A DNA stretch of 23,240 nt from Clostridiales bacterium (GTDB lineage Bacteria; Bacillota; Clostridia; Oscillospirales; Oscillospiraceae). The position numbers and the translations under genes were made by a program. Every line of letters starts with the position of its first letter. The stretch's first letter is position 1. The notes under the pieces are model-generated. The model saw nothing but the letters and a program-made list of their open reading frames with translations, ran no database searches and had not been told where the DNA came from. The stretch is taken from NCBI GenBank assembly GCA_019421525.1, contig JAHZFC010000014.1:1-23240 (forward strand). Reading direction: 5' to 3'. Shown here in pieces: positions 21,648 through 23,240 of this stretch.

Positions 21648-21699
21648 AAAAAGCCGGACAGACGCTCCCGACAACGGGAGCGTCTGTTCGGCTTTTTTT
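21648..21699 (+). terminator. Strong intrinsic terminator after the RHH-like gene
   Basis: A stem of about 22 bp: AAAAAGCCG (21648-21656), ACAGACGCTCCCG (21658-21670), loop ACAA, then CGGGAGCGTCTGT (21675-21687) and CGGCTTTTT (21689-21697), ending in a T-run. Confidence 0.93.
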
Positions 21700-21743
21700 G
21701 TTTCCCACCGGGAAACCGAAAAATACACGGAGGTCAAACGATC

Positions 21744-22820
21744 ATGTACACACAATTCAAAAAGGCTTTCACAGGACTGCTCACACTGCTGCTGGCGCTC
21801 ACTCTTTGCCTGCCGGCCATCGCCGCATCGCCCTTTTCCGATGTTCCAACGGGCACGCCGCTATACGAGAGCGTGGCCTATTTATCTGAGCAGGGGATCA
21901 CCAACGGCACCGGAGACGGCCAGTTCTCCCCCGATGCCCCCATCACCATCCGCCAGTGGGCAGTGATGCTGGACCGGGCCCTTGGAACAGGCGACAGTGA
22001 GGACGGGGCGGAGTTCGGCCAGAGCAGCCTGACCCTGGCCTACCGCCGGGGCTGGCTGTCCCTGGCCTGCCTGCTGTCCCCGGACGTGGGGCTATCTCGA
22101 GGTATCCTCTATGAGAGCGTTTTTGAGGCCATCGGCCTGCCCGTCTACGACTGGTCCCTCTATCCCGGTGGGACGTCCTTGCCTGACGGCGAAAACTGTC
22201 TGCGGGTGGGGGCGGAACTGGGGCTGTGTCCCGAGGATGCGGACCCCTTAGAGGTGGTGACCAGGGGCGAGGCCGCCGTGCTGCTCCACGCCGTCCTGAG
22301 CCAGGCCCTCCAGGTGGAGGAGCCGCCCACTCTGAGCCGGTTCCCCATTGAAAATCCCACCGGAGCGGACCTCAACGACTTTTTGCTGGAACTGTGCCGG
22401 GTGCCGGAGCCAATCCTGGAGCGGTTCCAGGCCGAGGGCTGGGTGTACACCGTGGATCACCAGCACCTGGCGGACCTGAGCCAAAAGTACCAAACCTCCT
22501 GCACCGGGGCGGCGGACTATGGCGCGCGGCGCATCTACGTGTCCGCCGCCAGTTCCACCCTCCACGAATTCGGCCACTTCCTGGACTGGGCGCTGGGCTT
22601 CCCTGCTGTGCATGACGAGGTGTTTGCAGCCGAGGCGGAGGGCGCCGCCCAGTTTCTGCGGGACTACGCCCTCACCAGCAGCGGAGAGTATTTCGCGGAA
22701 TACTTTGCCTACTTCATCGAATATCGGGACAACGAAGTAAAGGCAAAGCAGATGGAGCGGTCCACACCCCAGACCTACGGCTATTTCTGCCGTCTGGCGG
22801 ACAGCGGATGGGGAATGTGA
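21744..22820 (+). CDS. Secreted SLH-domain metalloprotease of the anthrax lethal factor / PPEP type
   Basis: A 358-residue exported protein. A signal peptide (basic start, LLTLLLALTLCLPAIAA, cleavage near residue 28) precedes an S-layer homology domain (SPFSDVPTGTPLYESVAYLS, then GDGQFSPDAPITIRQWAVML; about 29-76). The C-terminal domain has the zinc motif H274-E275-F-G-H278 and, 37 residues on, E315-Y-F-A-E319. This pattern closely matches the end of anthrax lethal factor (HEFGH with EFFAEAF) and the Pro-Pro endopeptidases, some of which also carry SLH domains. It probably sits on the cell wall and cleaves surface proteins; the substrate is unknown. GGAGGT (21729-21734) lies nine bases before ATG 21744. 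It stands inside an element-like region, so it is probably cargo. Confidence 0.85.
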   Translation: MYTQFKKAFTGLLTLLLALTLCLPAIAASPFSDVPTGTPLYESVAYLSEQGITNGTGDGQFSPDAPITIRQWAVMLDRALGTGDSEDGAEFGQSSLTLAYRRGWLSLACLLSPDVGLSRGILYESVFEAIGLPVYDWSLYPGGTSLPDGENCLRVGAELGLCPEDADPLEVVTRGEAAVLLHAVLSQALQVEEPPTLSRFPIENPTGADLNDFLLELCRVPEPILERFQAEGWVYTVDHQHLADLSQKYQTSCTGAADYGARRIYVSAASSTLHEFGHFLDWALGFPAVHDEVFAAEAEGAAQFLRDYALTSSGEYFAEYFAYFIEYRDNEVKAKQMERSTPQTYGYFCRLADSGWGM

Positions 22821-22852
22821 GGTACGCGGATGAAGGGAATAGGAAAACACCA

Positions 22853-22883
22853 GCCCAGGAGTGTGGACCATGGAAGCCTGGGC
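22853..22883 (+). terminator. Possible hairpin terminator after the protease gene
   Basis: GCCCAGG (22853-22859) faces CCTGGGC (22877-22883) with a 17-base loop, followed by CGGACTTTT. The long loop and short T-run make it weak. Confidence 0.3.
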
Positions 22884-22916
22884 CGGACTTTTGATTGGAA
22901 TCTGGAGGTGAGGAAA

Positions 22917-22994
22917 ATGGCTGTTGGCGGAAGAAGCACCGCCCGCTCCCGGGGGCCTCCCGGGGAAACGGGGACCGATACATCATCAGAATAG
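22917..22994 (+). CDS. Very short ORF (25 residues) with strong RBS
   Basis: ATG 22917 is preceded by GGAGGTGA (22903-22910) at six bases, one of the best ribosome binding sites in the window. The product (MAVGGRSTARS, then a Gly/Thr/Ser tail) has no known motif. The stop TAG (22992-22994) lies within the RBS region of the lipoprotein gene, suggesting coupling. It could be a leader peptide that controls the next gene, or a small element protein. Confidence 0.45.
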   Translation: MAVGGRSTARSRGPPGETGTDTSSE

Positions 22995-23005
22995 GAGAAA
23001 TCGAA

Positions 23006-23240
23006 ATGGATCAAAAAAGCATCGACACAGCATTCCGGCAGCGAGTGGCACTCTCGGCCGCGGTCCTATGTGTGGCCGGCATCCTGGCATGCCTGCTGCT
23101 GTCCGGCTGTCAGGACACGGCAAGCGAGCCCACCCCCAGCGGCATCGTCTACGATGACGCCGCCGTAGAGGGCGGCTGGGAGAGCCTCAGCCAGGAGGAG
23201 ATCGAAGCAAACCTCAACCAGCAGGTAGAGGAGGGGTACA
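23006..23240 (+). CDS. Putative lipoprotein, conjugative-element type (3' end outside window)
   Basis: A partial frame of 78 codons, open at the window end. After a short polar start (MDQKSIDTAFRQR) comes a hydrophobic segment (about 14-32) and a lipobox L32-S-G-C35, so the mature protein would be lipidated on Cys35 and anchored outside the membrane. The following region is acidic and Glu/Gln-rich (for example SLSQEEIEANLNQQ). AGGAG (22993-22997) lies eight bases before ATG 23006. From memory, similar small lipoproteins occur in integrative conjugative elements of gut Clostridia; I cannot name the domain with certainty. Confidence 0.8.
   Translation, partial: MDQKSIDTAFRQRVALSAAVLCVAGILACLLLSGCQDTASEPTPSGIVYDDAAVEGGWESLSQEEIEANLNQQVEEGY

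Larger units (their letters stand above)
16884..23240. mobile_element. Putative integrated element inside sigK (left end; right end not in window)
   Basis: The DNA changes from strongly GC-rich to AT-rich exactly where sigK homology stops. Everything to the window end is accessory in type: HD protein, Fic toxin-antitoxin, transposase relic, DUF4143 ATPase, then conjugative-element-like small proteins, a secreted protease and a lipoprotein. No recombinase, relaxase or sigK 3' half is seen, so the element continues beyond 23240 if this reading is right. The section 16884-20915 (AT-rich) and the section after about 21000 (GC-rich) may have separate origins. Confidence 0.55.

Overview
The window looks like a chromosome piece from a GC-rich, spore-forming, low-copy-rRNA-type Firmicute of the gut Clostridia, most likely Oscillospiraceae (Flavonifractor / Pseudoflavonifractor type). 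This is an inference from three things: strong AGGAGG-type ribosome binding sites with sigma-A promoters, a dcw cell-wall/division cluster led by mraZ that contains a PASTA-bearing class B PBP, and the 5' part of a sporulation sigma-K gene. No tRNA, rRNA or CRISPR array was seen.

Layout. Bases 1-850 carry no convincing gene. The first ~225 bases are a hairpin-rich block that may be a structured RNA read on the minus strand, and 272-768 is a dense cluster of short palindromes, several with a GCGAAGC or GCTTCGC core. Bases 856-1283 are a self-contained unit: sigma-A promoter, HPr gene (ptsH) and terminator. Bases 1337-3183 hold rsmD, coaD and a coiled-coil protein, closed by a strong terminator. 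Bases 3332-15737 are the dcw cluster: promoter, MraZ boxes, mraZ, rsmH, a 260-base structured gap, an ftsL-like gene, a PASTA PBP (ftsI/spoVD), a Mur-ligase-like remnant, mraY, ftsW/spoVE, murG, murA, ftsQ, terminator, a new promoter, ftsZ and terminator. Good internal promoters precede mraY and ftsZ. The genes murE, murF, murD, murC, murB and ftsA are absent from this cluster.

After ftsZ come an XRE regulator with four membrane segments, behind a paired dyad operator, and then the first 68 codons of sigK. SigK homology stops abruptly at 'LRLVAHIIKN', and the DNA switches from GC-rich to AT-rich. This suggests that an element inserted into sigK, analogous to the skin elements of Bacillus and Clostridioides. 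The apparent insert is a mosaic: a three-gene operon (HD-domain protein, VbhA-like antitoxin, Fic toxin) with its own promoter, a degraded IS256-type transposase fragment, and a divergent DUF4143-type AAA ATPase. A GC-rich, conjugative-element-like stretch follows: a tandem ribbon-helix-helix-like protein, a secreted SLH plus anthrax-lethal-factor/PPEP-type metalloprotease, a 25-codon ORF and a lipoprotein cut by the window end. Neither the 3' part of sigK nor a recombinase lies within the window.

How the genes work together. The dcw block makes lipid I and lipid II (murA, mraY, murG), polymerises and crosslinks peptidoglycan (FtsW with the PBP) and positions division (FtsZ, FtsQ, FtsL). MraZ probably controls its own promoter, and RsmH modifies 16S rRNA. 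The accessory block is selfish or defensive cargo plus a possible surface-protein protease.
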